64,000 nt of DNA, from contig NZ_SLZR01000011.1 of NCBI RefSeq assembly GCF_004341165.1, positions 62,001-126,000 on the forward strand. Direction: 5' to 3'. The position numbers and the translations under genes were made by a program. Position 1 is the first letter of the stretch, and each line of letters opens with the position of its first letter. Positions 1 through 8,899 of this stretch are shown piece by piece. Source of the stretch: Reinekea marinisedimentorum. Lineage in GTDB: Bacteria > Pseudomonadota > Gammaproteobacteria > Pseudomonadales > Natronospirillaceae. A model generated the notes under the pieces. That model worked only from the letters and a program-made list of their open reading frames with translations, was not told the origin of the DNA and did not search any database.

Positions 1-1387
1 GGTGCCCGGTGAAGTCACCCTGCACCCGGGCGATAAGTTCGAAGCAGCGCCGCTCTACTTTACCTATTCCAGGAAAGGCCTGGCGGGCGTTGCCGAAAGC
101 TTACAGCCATTTGTGCGCCAGAATATTCTTGATATTCCGGGTAACAAGCCGCGCCCTGTTCACATCAACACCTGGGAGGCCATCTACTTTGATCACCGCC
201 AGCAAGAGCTCGATTCCCTGGCAGCAGCCGGAGAGCTGTGTGGTGCTGAGCGCTTTGTACTGGATGACGGCTGGTTCCCTGCGCGGCGTGATGACAGCGC
301 CGGCCTGGGTGACTGGACCGTAGATAAAACCGTTTACCCGAAAGGCCTGCACCCACTTAAAGCGACACTGCAAAAGCATAACCTTGGCTTCGGCATCTGG
401 TTTGAGCCGGAAATGGTCAACAAAGATTCGGAGCTTTACCGCAACCACCCTGAGTGGCTCTTGCAGGTAAACGGCCTTAAACAAACAGCCGGGCGCAACC
501 AATGGGTTCTGGATATTACCCGCCCCGAGGTACGCGATTATCTGTACAAGGCCATTACCAACATTCTGAACGAGTACCCCATTGAATACATTAAATGGGA
601 TATGAACCGCGATTTATCTCAATCCGGCAATCCGGATGGCAAACCCGCCTATTACCGCTACGTTCGCAGCCTGTACGAGTTGATCGACAGAATTCGCAGC
701 AGCCACCCGGCGGTGGAAATTGAGAGCTGTGCCTCCGGTGGCGGTCGAATAGACTACGGAATTCTGAAGCGCACCCACCGGTTCTGGCTGAGTGACTGCA
801 ACGATGCCAACGAACGTCAGACGATGCAGCAATGGGCAAGCCTGTTCTTCCCTGCAGAGGTATTAGGCAGCCATGTTGGACCTGTTATCAGCCATACCAC
901 ATCGCGGGCACACAGTACGGCGGTCAGAGCCGGTACCGCGCTCTTTGGCCATATGGGCATTGAATGGGATGTTCGCAAGCTGAACGAAGATGAATTGAAT
1001 GAACTGAGCAGTTACATTCAACTCTATAAAGACCTTCGCACACACATTCACAGTGGCATTCGCATTCCACTCGCAGCGCCGGATAAAAACCAGCTGGCGT
1101 TCATGGTGTCCGATGCAGATGTACACCTGGTCAGCCTGTACCAACGAAATATGCCAAATAGCGGTGTACCGGGTAACCTTTTATTGCCTATGCTTGAAGC
1201 TGAGAAAAAGTATCGGATAAAGGTTCTGTCGCAACCGGCAGCCACCCACCATCTGATGAAAGTTAAAACAGCATGGCAGCAGCTGGAAGATACGGTAGTT
1301 TCCGGTGAGGTGCTTGCAAAAGTGGGAATACCGTTACCGGTAATGGACCCTGAAACTGTGTTAATTTTGCAGTTCAATAGACTGTAA
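1..1387 (+). CDS. alpha-galactosidase, GH36 family (5' end outside window)
   Basis: Hydrolyses terminal alpha-galactosides (melibiose, raffinose-type sugars). The reading frame is open to the left edge, so the N-terminal part is missing; about 461 residues are present against roughly 700 for the family. Visible GH36 core motifs are DDGWF (about residue 88), YIKWDMN with the catalytic nucleophile Asp about residue 200, ESCASGGGR (about 240), and FWLSDCND with the acid/base Asp about residue 265 (numbered from base 2). The beta-sandwich C-terminus is complete and stops at TAA 1385-1387. A sugar-binding protein gene follows on the same strand, which suggests a galactoside-use locus extending to the left of the window. 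The family call is firm; the exact substrate is inferred. Confidence 0.93.
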   Translation, partial: VPGEVTLHPGDKFEAAPLYFTYSRKGLAGVAESLQPFVRQNILDIPGNKPRPVHINTWEAIYFDHRQQELDSLAAAGELCGAERFVLDDGWFPARRDDSAGLGDWTVDKTVYPKGLHPLKATLQKHNLGFGIWFEPEMVNKDSELYRNHPEWLLQVNGLKQTAGRNQWVLDITRPEVRDYLYKAITNILNEYPIEYIKWDMNRDLSQSGNPDGKPAYYRYVRSLYELIDRIRSSHPAVEIESCASGGGRIDYGILKRTHRFWLSDCNDANERQTMQQWASLFFPAEVLGSHVGPVISHTTSRAHSTAVRAGTALFGHMGIEWDVRKLNEDELNELSSYIQLYKDLRTHIHSGIRIPLAAPDKNQLAFMVSDADVHLVSLYQRNMPNSGVPGNLLLPMLEAEKKYRIKVLSQPAATHHLMKVKTAWQQLEDTVVSGEVLAKVGIPLPVMDPETVLILQFNRL

Positions 1388-1402
1388 ATGAAAGAATGTT
1401 CA

Positions 1403-1423
1403 GAGGAGTAGCACTACTCTTTT
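1403..1423 (+). terminator. possible weak terminator after the alpha-galactosidase
   Basis: Stem GAGTA/TACTC (1406-1410 with 1415-1419), loop GCAC, followed by a run of four T, 16 bases after the stop codon. The stem is short, so termination may be partial. Confidence 0.4.
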
Positions 1424-1465
1424 GACTGTATGGTTGATCTTTCAGTTTTGATCGATCGGTTTGGC

Positions 1466-1492
1466 TTCAGAAAATTAAATTAATTTTCTGAA
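1466..1492. promoter_or_regulatory. 27-bp perfect dyad, candidate operator
   Basis: Arms TTCAGAAAATTAA (1466-1478) and TTAATTTTCTGAA (1480-1492) around one central A. It lies 95 bases upstream of the sugar-binding protein start and has no T-run after it, so it reads as a repressor operator rather than a terminator. Binding by a sugar-responsive regulator is inference; no regulator gene is in view beside it. Confidence 0.5.
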
Positions 1493-1586
1493 CTTAAAAA
1501 AGCCGGGCACTGGATAAGAATAATAACGCCAGCGCACCGGTTAAATAGTGGCTTGTTCGTCACCCAACAAGAAGAAGGACGATAAA

Positions 1587-2804
1587 ATGACCCTTAAAAA
1601 ACTGTTAACCACCGGTATTGTTAGTGCCGCTATGGTTACTCAAGCAATCGCGGGCACTCTGGTAATTAACTCCAACCAATCAGACCCGGCACCGAAGCAG
1701 GCGTGGACAGACATCGTAGACGCTTTCCAGGCAGAAAACCCGGATATCACCGTTAAGTTCAACGAGTATGACCATGAAGGTTACAAGAGCGCGATCCGTA
1801 ACTGGCTGGTCACATCACCACCGGATGTCGTTTTCTGGTTTGCCGGCAACCGCATGAAGTACTTCGTAGACCGCGGTCTGTTTGAAGATGTTTCCGATGT
1901 TTGGGAAAGCGAAGGCCTTTCAGACAGCATGTCTTCAACCAAAGCGTCCTTAACCGTTGACGGCAAACAGTATGGTCTGCCATTTACTTATTACCAGTGG
2001 GGCATGTACTACAACAAAGATCTGTTCGATATGTACGGCCTTGAAGAACCAACAACCTGGGAAGAATTCCTCAAGGTTTGTGAAACCCTGAAGGCGAATG
2101 GCAAGGCTCCTATCGCCATCGGCACTAAGTTTCTGTGGACTGCAGGCGGTTGGTTTGACTACATGAACCTGCGTACCAACGGTCTGGATTACCACATCGA
2201 CCTGATGGACGGTAAAATTCCTTACACCGACGACGGCGTTCGCAAAACCTTCGCAAACTGGCGTACTCTGGTCGATAACGACTACTTCCTGAAAAACCAC
2301 GCTTCTTACAGCTGGCAGGAAGCTCAGGCACCACTGATTAATGGTGATGCAGCCATGTACCTGATCGGCAACTTCATTACGCCATTCTTCCCGGAAGGCT
2401 CTAACTTCGGCTTCTTCCAGTTCCCGGTAATCGACCCAAGCGTTGGCATCTATGAAGATGCACCAACCGATACCATTCATATTCCGGCTCGTGCGAAGAA
2501 CAAAGAAGATGCTCGCAAGTTTATGGCCTTTATAGCCAAGCCTGAGAACATTGCCAAGATCAACACCGTGATCAATCAGCTGCCACCGAACAAGTATGCG
2601 GAAACAGCTGATAACGCCTTCCTGGTTGAAGGTGGCGCAATGCTGAGCGCTGCAGACGGTACTGCACAGTTCTACGACCGTGATACCGACCCTGCAATGG
2701 CCTCTGAAGGCATGAAGGGCTTCCAGGAGTTCATGGTGAACCCCGATCGTCTGGATAAAATCCTTGAGAACCTGGAACGTGTTCGCCAACGCGTATTCCG
2801 CTAA
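1587..2804 (+). CDS. ABC transporter extracellular sugar-binding protein
   Basis: A 405-residue family-1-type solute-binding protein that would capture a sugar or oligosaccharide in the periplasm. The start at 1587 is preferred over an upstream in-frame ATG (1548) because it has an AAGGA ribosome site just before it and opens directly into a signal peptide: MTLKK, a hydrophobic stretch, then cleavage after AIA at residue 22. The mature protein shows the usual binding-protein pattern (FNEYDHEGYKSAI, YGLPFTYYQWGMYYNKDLF). It follows an alpha-galactosidase, so a galactoside ligand is likely but inferred. No permease or ATPase gene follows: a strong terminator comes 25 bases after the stop, so the membrane components must lie elsewhere. 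Confidence 0.9.
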   Translation: MTLKKLLTTGIVSAAMVTQAIAGTLVINSNQSDPAPKQAWTDIVDAFQAENPDITVKFNEYDHEGYKSAIRNWLVTSPPDVVFWFAGNRMKYFVDRGLFEDVSDVWESEGLSDSMSSTKASLTVDGKQYGLPFTYYQWGMYYNKDLFDMYGLEEPTTWEEFLKVCETLKANGKAPIAIGTKFLWTAGGWFDYMNLRTNGLDYHIDLMDGKIPYTDDGVRKTFANWRTLVDNDYFLKNHASYSWQEAQAPLINGDAAMYLIGNFITPFFPEGSNFGFFQFPVIDPSVGIYEDAPTDTIHIPARAKNKEDARKFMAFIAKPENIAKINTVINQLPPNKYAETADNAFLVEGGAMLSAADGTAQFYDRDTDPAMASEGMKGFQEFMVNPDRLDKILENLERVRQRVFR

Positions 2805-2829
2805 GTGTAAGTACAAATAATCATGTACT

Positions 2830-2857
2830 AAGACCAGCCAACGGCTGGTCTTTTTTT
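2830..2857 (+). terminator. Rho-independent terminator of the sugar-binding protein gene
   Basis: Perfect 10-bp stem AAGACCAGCC/GGCTGGTCTT with loop AAC, running into seven T. Confidence 0.9.
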
Positions 2858-2915
2858 ACCTTCAAAAAACGCAAAGCCTTCAGTTACACTTGTGCGATCA
2901 TTCAAGGTGCTAACA

Positions 2916-3998
2916 ATGACTCAACCACAGGCTCTGCTGCTCTCCGGCTATCACGCACTCAGTCAAAAACACTGGGCAGATTTTGTAACACAGAACACGC
3001 CCTATCACTGGCAGCAAATTGCACTGCCACCGCGGTATTTTTCCTGGCGTATGCGCGGCGCACCACTTTCTGTGGCCGCACTGAGCAACGAGAAAATGTC
3101 AGCAAACTATGAGTTATTACTGGCGACCTCCAGCATCGATTTATCAGTGGTCCAAAGCCTTTACCCCAACCTTCGTAACACGCCCAGCATTCTTTATTTC
3201 CACGAGAATCAGTTCGCTTACCCGAAGCAAAACACGCCGGGCTCTGTTGTCGACTGGCAAATGGTGAATCTTTATTCCGCGTTGCGCGCAGATAAATTAT
3301 TGTTCAATACTGAATTTAATCGCAGCTCTTTTCTGGGCGGTGTTGAAGCGCTGTTAAAGAAAATGCCGGATCTGGTACCAAAACATCTTGTTGAAAGCCT
3401 GAGCAACAAATCAGCCCTTCTGCCCGTTCCGATCCCCGCGCCGGCAAGCACCAGAACGCGACGGGCAGAACAGACCAAAGCGCTGAAAATAATTTGGAAT
3501 CACCGCTGGGAATGGGATAAAAACCCTGAGCTGCTGCTATGCATCTTCAAGCAGATTGAGGCACTAAAGCTGCCGGTAACGTTTATTTTAACCGGTCAAA
3601 AATTCAGAACCATCCCTGATGCACTGCTCGAAATATGCAATAGCTATGAAAGCCGAATTGAACAGGCGGACTTCATCGAAAGCGTTGAAGAATACCGGCA
3701 AGCACTGGCGCAGGCCGATATCGTGCTGTCTACGGCTGATCATGAGTTTCAGGGTATCGCGGTCATGGAGGCGGTCAGTGAAGGCTGCATTCCACTGCTG
3801 CCCAACCGGCTAAGTTACCCGAATATTTTCACCGCGGACTACCTTTATGCTGGCACTGGCTCCAATGAAAAGCAGGCGCTAGCGGCGGTTAAAAAGCTGA
3901 GTCACTGGCTGAAGCATGGCCTGCCAGATGCACCGGATTTAACCGGCTATTATGAACAAAGCCTCATAGCAACATACCGTGAGGCTTTAGAGTTTTAA
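2916..3998 (+). CDS. tRNA-queuosine alpha-mannosyltransferase-like glycosyltransferase (DUF3524)
   Basis: About 360 residues, GT4-like fold with the DUF3524 N-terminal signature LLLSGYHALSQKHW and PPRYFSWRMRG near the start, and the nucleotide-sugar-binding part in the C-terminal half (IIWNHRWEWDKNPE, then STADHEFQGIAVMEAVSEGCIPLLP). The family includes the enzyme that mannosylates queuosine in tRNA-Asp (human QTMAN); the bacterial members are named by homology. The start at 2916 (ATG after AAGGTG) is preferred over the GTG at 2892. It runs convergently into ygiQ with only 22 bases between the stops. Glycosyltransferase: secure. Queuosine substrate: inferred from family. Confidence 0.8.
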   Translation: MTQPQALLLSGYHALSQKHWADFVTQNTPYHWQQIALPPRYFSWRMRGAPLSVAALSNEKMSANYELLLATSSIDLSVVQSLYPNLRNTPSILYFHENQFAYPKQNTPGSVVDWQMVNLYSALRADKLLFNTEFNRSSFLGGVEALLKKMPDLVPKHLVESLSNKSALLPVPIPAPASTRTRRAEQTKALKIIWNHRWEWDKNPELLLCIFKQIEALKLPVTFILTGQKFRTIPDALLEICNSYESRIEQADFIESVEEYRQALAQADIVLSTADHEFQGIAVMEAVSEGCIPLLPNRLSYPNIFTADYLYAGTGSNEKQALAAVKKLSHWLKHGLPDAPDLTGYYEQSLIATYREALEF

Positions 3999-4020
3999 TC
4001 AGCAAACGACCAAACTGCAG

Positions 4021-6198
4021 TTACTTTTTCTTCTTACTGCTCGGTTTTGGTTTTGGCTTGGCGTGGAATTTTTTCTTCACAGGCGCCGCCCGGTTAAAGC
4101 CTTTGGCTCTGTGTTTTTGCCCGCCAGTGCTTCGCCCCTGTCCTTTTTGTTCGGCCGGTACAAGCTGATTGTCACGATCACCAATCAGATTCTGCAAGCC
4201 CATTTTTAGCAGCGCAGCACGAATATCCTTCCAGTTGTTTTTATCGTGATAACGCAACAGCGCCTTGTGCAGTTGGCGCTGTTCAATCTGCTTAACAATA
4301 CTGACGCGGCCGGTCTTATAATTCACCTTCTTCAGCGGATTACGACCCGAATAATACATCGCCGTTGCCAAGCTCATGGGTGAGGGGTAAAAGGTTTGTA
4401 CCTGATCCACCTTCATGCGCTGGCTCTTCAGCCACAGTGCCAGGTTCACCATATCTTCGTCTTCACAACCGGGGTGTGCGGCAATGAAATAAGGAATTAA
4501 GTACTGCTTTTTACCCGCCTGCTTAGAGAACTTTTCAAACATATCTTTGAAGCGATCGTACGTACCCATACCCGGCTTCATCATCATTTTCAGCGGGCGG
4601 TCTTCGGTATGTTCCGGTGCAATCTTCAGGTAACCGCCAACATGGTGAGTCACCAGCTCTTTCACATATTCCGGGTCTTCCACGGCCAGGTCGTAACGCA
4701 GACCCGAGGCAATGGCGACGGTATGAATACCCTTAACCTTGCGAACCTTACGGTACAACTCGGTCGTTTCAGAGTGGTCTGTTTTGAGATTCACACAGAT
4801 GGTTGGGTAAACACAGCTTAACCGGCGGCAGCTGGCCTGAATTTCTTTATCTTTGCAGTTCAGGTGATACATGTTGGCCGTAGGGCCACCTAAGTCTGAA
4901 ATGCTGCCACTGAACCCCGGCACCTTGGTCTTCATCTCTTCCACTTCATGCAAAACCGATTCGTGCGAGCGCGACTGAATCACCCGCCCCTCATGCTCGG
5001 TAATGGAACAGAAGGTACAGCCACCAAAACAGCCACGCATGATGTTGATCGAGGTCTTAATCATGTCGTAAGCCGGGATCTTCGCTTTGCCATAGCTGGG
5101 GTGCGGTACGCGCGCGTAGGGCAAATCGAATACACCATCCATCTCGTGTGTCAGCAACGGAATTGGCGGTGGGTTCACCCACACTTCCTGATTACCGTGC
5201 TTCTGCACCAGTACATGAGCGTTATGCGGGTTGGCCTCCATGTGCAGAATCCGGCTGGCATGGGCGTACAGAGCCGGGTCTGAGCTGACCTTTTCAAAGG
5301 ATGGCAGACGAATACAGGTGTGCTCGCCATCGAGCTCTGCCTTGCGCTGCAAAGGCATAGGAATGATACGCACCGCCTGAACATCATCCTTCTCGGATTC
5401 CGGTTCAGAATCACATTCCGGTTTCATTTCAGCGTAGGGGTTCTCACGCTCAAACTCGGCGATTTCACCGATATTTGCCGGCCAGTCAATACGGGTGGAA
5501 TCGATCACCGTCCATCGTTCGGGGATATCCTTGAGCATCACAACGGTACCACGCACATCGGTGATCTGCTCAATCGGCACATCATTGGCCAGCCTATGGG
5601 TCACCTCGACCAGCGCTCGTTCTGCATTGCCGTACAGCAACAAATCGGCGTTCGCATCGAACAACACCGAGTGACGCACCTTGTTGCTCCAGTAATCGTA
5701 CTGGGCAATGCGCCGCAAACTGGCCTCTATACCGCCGATAATCACCGGCACATCGGCGTAGGCTTCCTTACAGCGCTGGCTGTATACCAGAACCGCTCTG
5801 TCCGGACGTTTTCCGCCTTCGTTATTCGGTGTATAGGCATCATCATTACGGACTTTCAGATCGGCCGTGTAGCGGTTAATCAGTGAGTCCATATTGCCGG
5901 CCGTTACCCCAAAATAGAGGTTTGGCTTGCCCAGTGCTTTGAATGGATCGGCGGATTTCCAGTCTGGCTGGGCAATAATACCCACGCGATAGCCCTGAGC
6001 TTCCAGCAAACGGCCAATCACCGCCATGCCGAAGCTGGGATGATCCACATAGGCATCGCCAGTGACCAGAATGATGTCGCAACTGTCCCAGCCCAGCTTA
6101 TCCATCTCGGCCCGGGTCATCGGTAAAAAGGGCGCCGGATCAAAGCAGGAAGCCCAGTATTTGGGGTATTTGAACAGGTCGGGAGCAGTTTTATGCAT
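4021..6198 (-). CDS. ygiQ: YgiQ family radical SAM protein
   Basis: About 725 residues, close to E. coli YgiQ (739). The radical SAM 4Fe-4S ligands are seen in [12 protein letters not shown] (Cys390, Cys394, Cys397). The N-terminal UPF0313 segment ([18 protein letters not shown], then [15 protein letters not shown]) is typical, and the C-terminus is a Lys/Arg-rich, probably disordered, nucleic-acid-like tail. The molecular function of YgiQ is not established. The start at [15 protein letters not shown] is chosen by homology; an in-frame start 66 bases upstream adds residues not seen in the family. No clear ribosome site precedes either start. Confidence 0.93.
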   Translation of the reverse strand: MHKTAPDLFKYPKYWASCFDPAPFLPMTRAEMDKLGWDSCDIILVTGDAYVDHPSFGMAVIGRLLEAQGYRVGIIAQPDWKSADPFKALGKPNLYFGVTAGNMDSLINRYTADLKVRNDDAYTPNNEGGKRPDRAVLVYSQRCKEAYADVPVIIGGIEASLRRIAQYDYWSNKVRHSVLFDANADLLLYGNAERALVEVTHRLANDVPIEQITDVRGTVVMLKDIPERWTVIDSTRIDWPANIGEIAEFERENPYAEMKPECDSEPESEKDDVQAVRIIPMPLQRKAELDGEHTCIRLPSFEKVSSDPALYAHASRILHMEANPHNAHVLVQKHGNQEVWVNPPPIPLLTHEMDGVFDLPYARVPHPSYGKAKIPAYDMIKTSINIMRGCFGGCTFCSITEHEGRVIQSRSHESVLHEVEEMKTKVPGFSGSISDLGGPTANMYHLNCKDKEIQASCRRLSCVYPTICVNLKTDHSETTELYRKVRKVKGIHTVAIASGLRYDLAVEDPEYVKELVTHHVGGYLKIAPEHTEDRPLKMMMKPGMGTYDRFKDMFEKFSKQAGKKQYLIPYFIAAHPGCEDEDMVNLALWLKSQRMKVDQVQTFYPSPMSLATAMYYSGRNPLKKVNYKTGRVSIVKQIEQRQLHKALLRYHDKNNWKDIRAALLKMGLQNLIGDRDNQLVPAEQKGQGRSTGGQKHRAKGFNRAAPVKKKFHAKPKPKPSSKKKK

Positions 6199-6285
6199 AA
6201 TCAAGGAGTATCTGAATTTGGCCGCGCATGTTAGCAGAAGCCGCAGGCAGAGTCGCCTGCACAATTGGTCGGGTAGCCGGCCAAC

Positions 6286-7098
6286 TCAGAAGCTTCGCCG
6301 GTCGACAAACGGTCTCTGATCAGCACTTCCCTTCAGGCCATTGTGCATGGCTATTCTCTGGTTTTTTCGGCCGAGCAGCTTAAGTTGTACCCAGCGCTCC
6401 CAAAACAGCGCAGTACGCTCGCTGCGGTTCCAGGTTTTCCGGTACAGGTACTTTGCGGCGGCGATCGCATCCGGGCTGTTTTGTGCAATCTGACCGGCCA
6501 TATCACAGGCCTCTTCAAGCGCATTAGCGGCCAGCCGACTGATCAGGCCATACTCTTTGGCCTCCTGCGCGCTAAATACCCTGCCGGTCATGGTGAGTTC
6601 CTGAGCGATATCCAGGCTGGTCAGCCGTGGCAGCGTGACCGTTGCGCTCATATCGGGAATGATGCCCCACTTCATCTCCATAATGGAAAATCGCGCATCC
6701 GGCTGTGCAATCCGGTAATCACACGCCAGAGCGATCTGCAGGGCACCCCCAAAACAATTACCATGCAGTGCCGCAATTACCGGAACCGGTACCTTGCGCC
6801 AGATGTTGGCAACACGCTGAAAGCCATTGTCTTTCGCCCATGGCCACTTAATAAAGAATCTGGGCACCATACCCGGGTTTTTAGATACGTAAGAAAAATC
6901 CAGGCCGGAACAGAAAGAAGGCCCATTACCCGTGAGAACCACGACCCGAACACTGCGATTGCGGGCAACAGACTTCGCCGCCTGAATCAGCCCTGTCATC
7001 ATTTGCTGGTCGAGGCCATTATGTTTATCCGGCCGGTTAAGACTCACCCTGGCTATACCGCCTTCCACCGAAACCAGTACCCTATTACTCTCATCCAT
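6286..7098 (-). CDS. crotonase / enoyl-CoA hydratase family protein
   Basis: A 270-residue single-domain crotonase. The CoA-binding and oxyanion-hole segments are visible: GPSFCSGLDFSYV (residues about 60-72) and ALHGNCFGGALQIALACDYRIA (about 110-130), then the MEMKWGIIPDMSATVTLPRL motif. The pattern matches the enoyl-CoA hydratase/isomerase superfamily; substrate not determinable. It lies 87 bases upstream of ygiQ on the same strand and may be co-transcribed with it. It is divergent from the acyl-CoA thioesterase gene at 7290, which fits a loose acyl-CoA theme. Confidence 0.9.
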   Translation of the reverse strand: MDESNRVLVSVEGGIARVSLNRPDKHNGLDQQMMTGLIQAAKSVARNRSVRVVVLTGNGPSFCSGLDFSYVSKNPGMVPRFFIKWPWAKDNGFQRVANIWRKVPVPVIAALHGNCFGGALQIALACDYRIAQPDARFSIMEMKWGIIPDMSATVTLPRLTSLDIAQELTMTGRVFSAQEAKEYGLISRLAANALEEACDMAGQIAQNSPDAIAAAKYLYRKTWNRSERTALFWERWVQLKLLGRKNQRIAMHNGLKGSADQRPFVDRRSF

Positions 7099-7289
7099 GC
7101 TGCAGCCCTTTATTATTTTCTTTCAAGATAGCCGCTCACCCTGAAAGCGCCTTATAACTTTTAGCTAAGGCGAAACGGACAGGCTGAATGAACAGATTAA
7201 AACGGGTGAACATGGCACTTAAATAGGAACGGCTCTGGCTTAATTCTGCATTACACTGAAAACCATGCTCACCCTTTAGAGACCAGGAT

Positions 7290-7853
7290 ATGAATAATCA
7301 GGAGTACGGCTATAACGAACCGGTCATCATGACCATGCTGATCACCCCGGATATGGCTAACTTTTCCGGCAACATGCACGGCGGCAACCTGTTAAAACTA
7401 TTAGACCAGGTGGCCTATACCTGTGCAGCCCGCTATTGCGGCCAGTATGCGGTGACACTTTCAGTTGATCATGCGCACTTCAAAGAAGCGATAAAGATCG
7501 GTGAGCTGGTCACCTTTTTTGCTTCTGTCAATTACGTTGGCAACACCTCGATGGAAGTGGGCGTAAAGGTGGTGGCAGAAGATATTCAAACCCACGAAAA
7601 GCGACACACCAACAGCTGTTACTTCACCATGGTCGCCGTTGATAAAAGCGGTAAGCCGACCAAGGTTCCACTATTGAAACTGACCGACAATATCCAGAAG
7701 GGGCGTTTCATTTCAGCGAAGCTGCGCAGAGAACTGCGCATGGAGCACAATGCTCGCTTACAGGCACTGCATCAGGAATGGAAAAAAAACCTGGAAACAC
7801 TCAGCGACGAAGAGATAAATCAGCAGTTTGAGAAATACTTCGAGCCCCGTTAA
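7290..7853 (+). CDS. acyl-CoA thioesterase, hotdog fold (YciA/ACOT type)
   Basis: Hydrolyses acyl-CoA esters to free acid and CoA in the cytoplasm. 187 residues with one hotdog domain: MTMLITPDMANFSGNMHGG then LLKLLDQVAYTCAARYC (the Asp-bearing central helix) and DHAHFKEAIKIGELVTF. The extended C-terminus after residue about 130 is charged and helical. The start has AGGA just upstream (GACCAGGAT before ATG). Divergently transcribed from the crotonase, with a 191-base shared upstream region in which no distinct operator was seen. Confidence 0.92.
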   Translation: MNNQEYGYNEPVIMTMLITPDMANFSGNMHGGNLLKLLDQVAYTCAARYCGQYAVTLSVDHAHFKEAIKIGELVTFFASVNYVGNTSMEVGVKVVAEDIQTHEKRHTNSCYFTMVAVDKSGKPTKVPLLKLTDNIQKGRFISAKLRRELRMEHNARLQALHQEWKKNLETLSDEEINQQFEKYFEPR

Positions 7854-7867
7854 ATCCGACGGGGCTC
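7842..7867. terminator. hairpin between convergent genes, possible terminator
   Basis: Perfect 9-bp arms GAGCCCCGT (7842-7850) and ACGGGGCTC (7859-7867) overlapping the thioesterase stop codon. No strong T-run on either side, so it may act as a partial terminator or mRNA 3' stabiliser. Confidence 0.45.
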
Positions 7868-7878
7868 AATGTTAGCTT

Positions 7879-8391
7879 TTAGTGCTGACAGCAACGATGC
7901 TTGCCATGGGCAGGCGCCTGGCTTTCCCCCTTACCCTGACAACAATGGCCACGCGGCTCATCAGAGGCGTCATTCTGATGTTCATGATCGTGATGGTGTT
8001 CGTGCCCGCAACACCCGCCTTCAGCCATTTTCTTGGTGTGATTAACCGATTCCCTGCCCTGCTCTGCTTTAGTCAACGGCAACATACCGAATGCTTCCGG
8101 CCGGGAAAGTGCCTCGTTCACAAAGCGAGGGCCGTTGGTCTGGAAAACCAGCATGTTGCTTTGCAGCAGCTTACCCAGCATCTGTTCACCGATATGGCGC
8201 ACCACCACCCGTTCAACTTTTTTTTCGGCAAGTATTTCCAGCAGTTTCTCTTTGCCGGAACAGCCGGACTCTAATGCCGGATTGGCAAATCGCTCCAGCA
8301 TATGCCCGCTACCATCCAGCAGGATCATTTCGGGAGCTTTGGTAAAATGACCGGAGATTCGGTCGCTTTTCATTGGAATAGCAGTAATCAT
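7879..8391 (-). CDS. NifX/NifB-C-like iron-molybdenum cofactor-binding family protein with His/Cys-rich tail
   Basis: 170 residues. Residues 1-105 look like the dinitrogenase iron-molybdenum cofactor-binding domain (small ribonuclease H-like fold; MITAIPMKSDRISGHFTKAPEM opening). Residues about 120-170 form a metal-binding tail with clusters GGCCGHEHHHDHEH, GHCCQG and KHRCCQH. No nitrogenase genes are present, so a metal carrier or metallocluster-assembly role outside nitrogen fixation is more likely; that is inference. It starts 13 bases after a DUF134 gene, a pairing common among such stand-alone NifX-like genes. Confidence 0.8.
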   Translation of the reverse strand: MITAIPMKSDRISGHFTKAPEMILLDGSGHMLERFANPALESGCSGKEKLLEILAEKKVERVVVRHIGEQMLGKLLQSNMLVFQTNGPRFVNEALSRPEAFGMLPLTKAEQGRESVNHTKKMAEGGCCGHEHHHDHEHQNDASDEPRGHCCQGKGESQAPAHGKHRCCQH

Positions 8392-8404
8392 GATTTAAGC
8401 CTCG

Positions 8405-8680
8405 TCAGTTATCTATAAAGAGCGCTTTGCCATCCAGAAGGCATTCCACCAGCTTGTACCGGCCCGACTTCAGAATATTGGCCAGAGTCTGTCGCGAAAC
8501 CACCATATGCTTGGCTGCAACCTGCTGCTGCATGCCGTGAAAATCAACCAGCCGCACAGCTTCAAATTCATCGGCCGCCAGATTCACCCTTTCCAGCTGT
8601 GCCAGCGAAATGCCGCTTGGCTTAAAGCTGCAGGAACAAGGCTTTCCGCACACCCTTCTTGGAATCTTTGGTCTTGGCAT
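8405..8680 (-). CDS. DUF134 (UPF0251) family putative DNA-binding protein
   Basis: 91 residues with the DUF134 opening MPRPKIPRRVCGKP and a helix-turn-helix segment at about residues 50-75 (MQQQVAAKHMVVSRQTLANILKSGR). Four residues including the CGKPCSC cysteines could bind metal. A strong ribosome site (AAGGGGG, minus strand) precedes the ATG. It is the first gene of a two-gene operon with the NifX-like protein and may regulate it; this is inferred from family and position. Confidence 0.85.
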   Translation of the reverse strand: MPRPKIPRRVCGKPCSCSFKPSGISLAQLERVNLAADEFEAVRLVDFHGMQQQVAAKHMVVSRQTLANILKSGRYKLVECLLDGKALFIDN

Positions 8681-8899
8681 ATCGCCCCCTTAATCAGGTA
8701 TAAAATATATACTCTTAATTTATGGCATATGCAAATTACTATTTTTGTTTTTTGTAAGTCAGGCCAGCCTGTACAATCCCGAAGGGTCATCAACCGGGGC
8801 GCATTTTCTGCCTGCAAATACAGCCGGCACTGAGCTCTTTATAAGCAACATTCCACCCGCAATCTGCCCTGCAAAATAAATAACGTTAAGAGACAACTT

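Noticed and set aside
1950-2816. Long open frame on the minus strand opposite the sugar-binding protein
   Set aside because: Lies wholly antisense to a gene with a clear family match; no ribosome site or family pattern of its own.
5320-5886. 188-codon frame on the plus strand inside ygiQ
   Set aside because: Shadow of the ygiQ coding sequence; composition unlike a real protein.
8700-8899. Possible SAM or other riboswitch ahead of metY
   Set aside because: No conserved riboswitch core sequence or matching stems could be made out.
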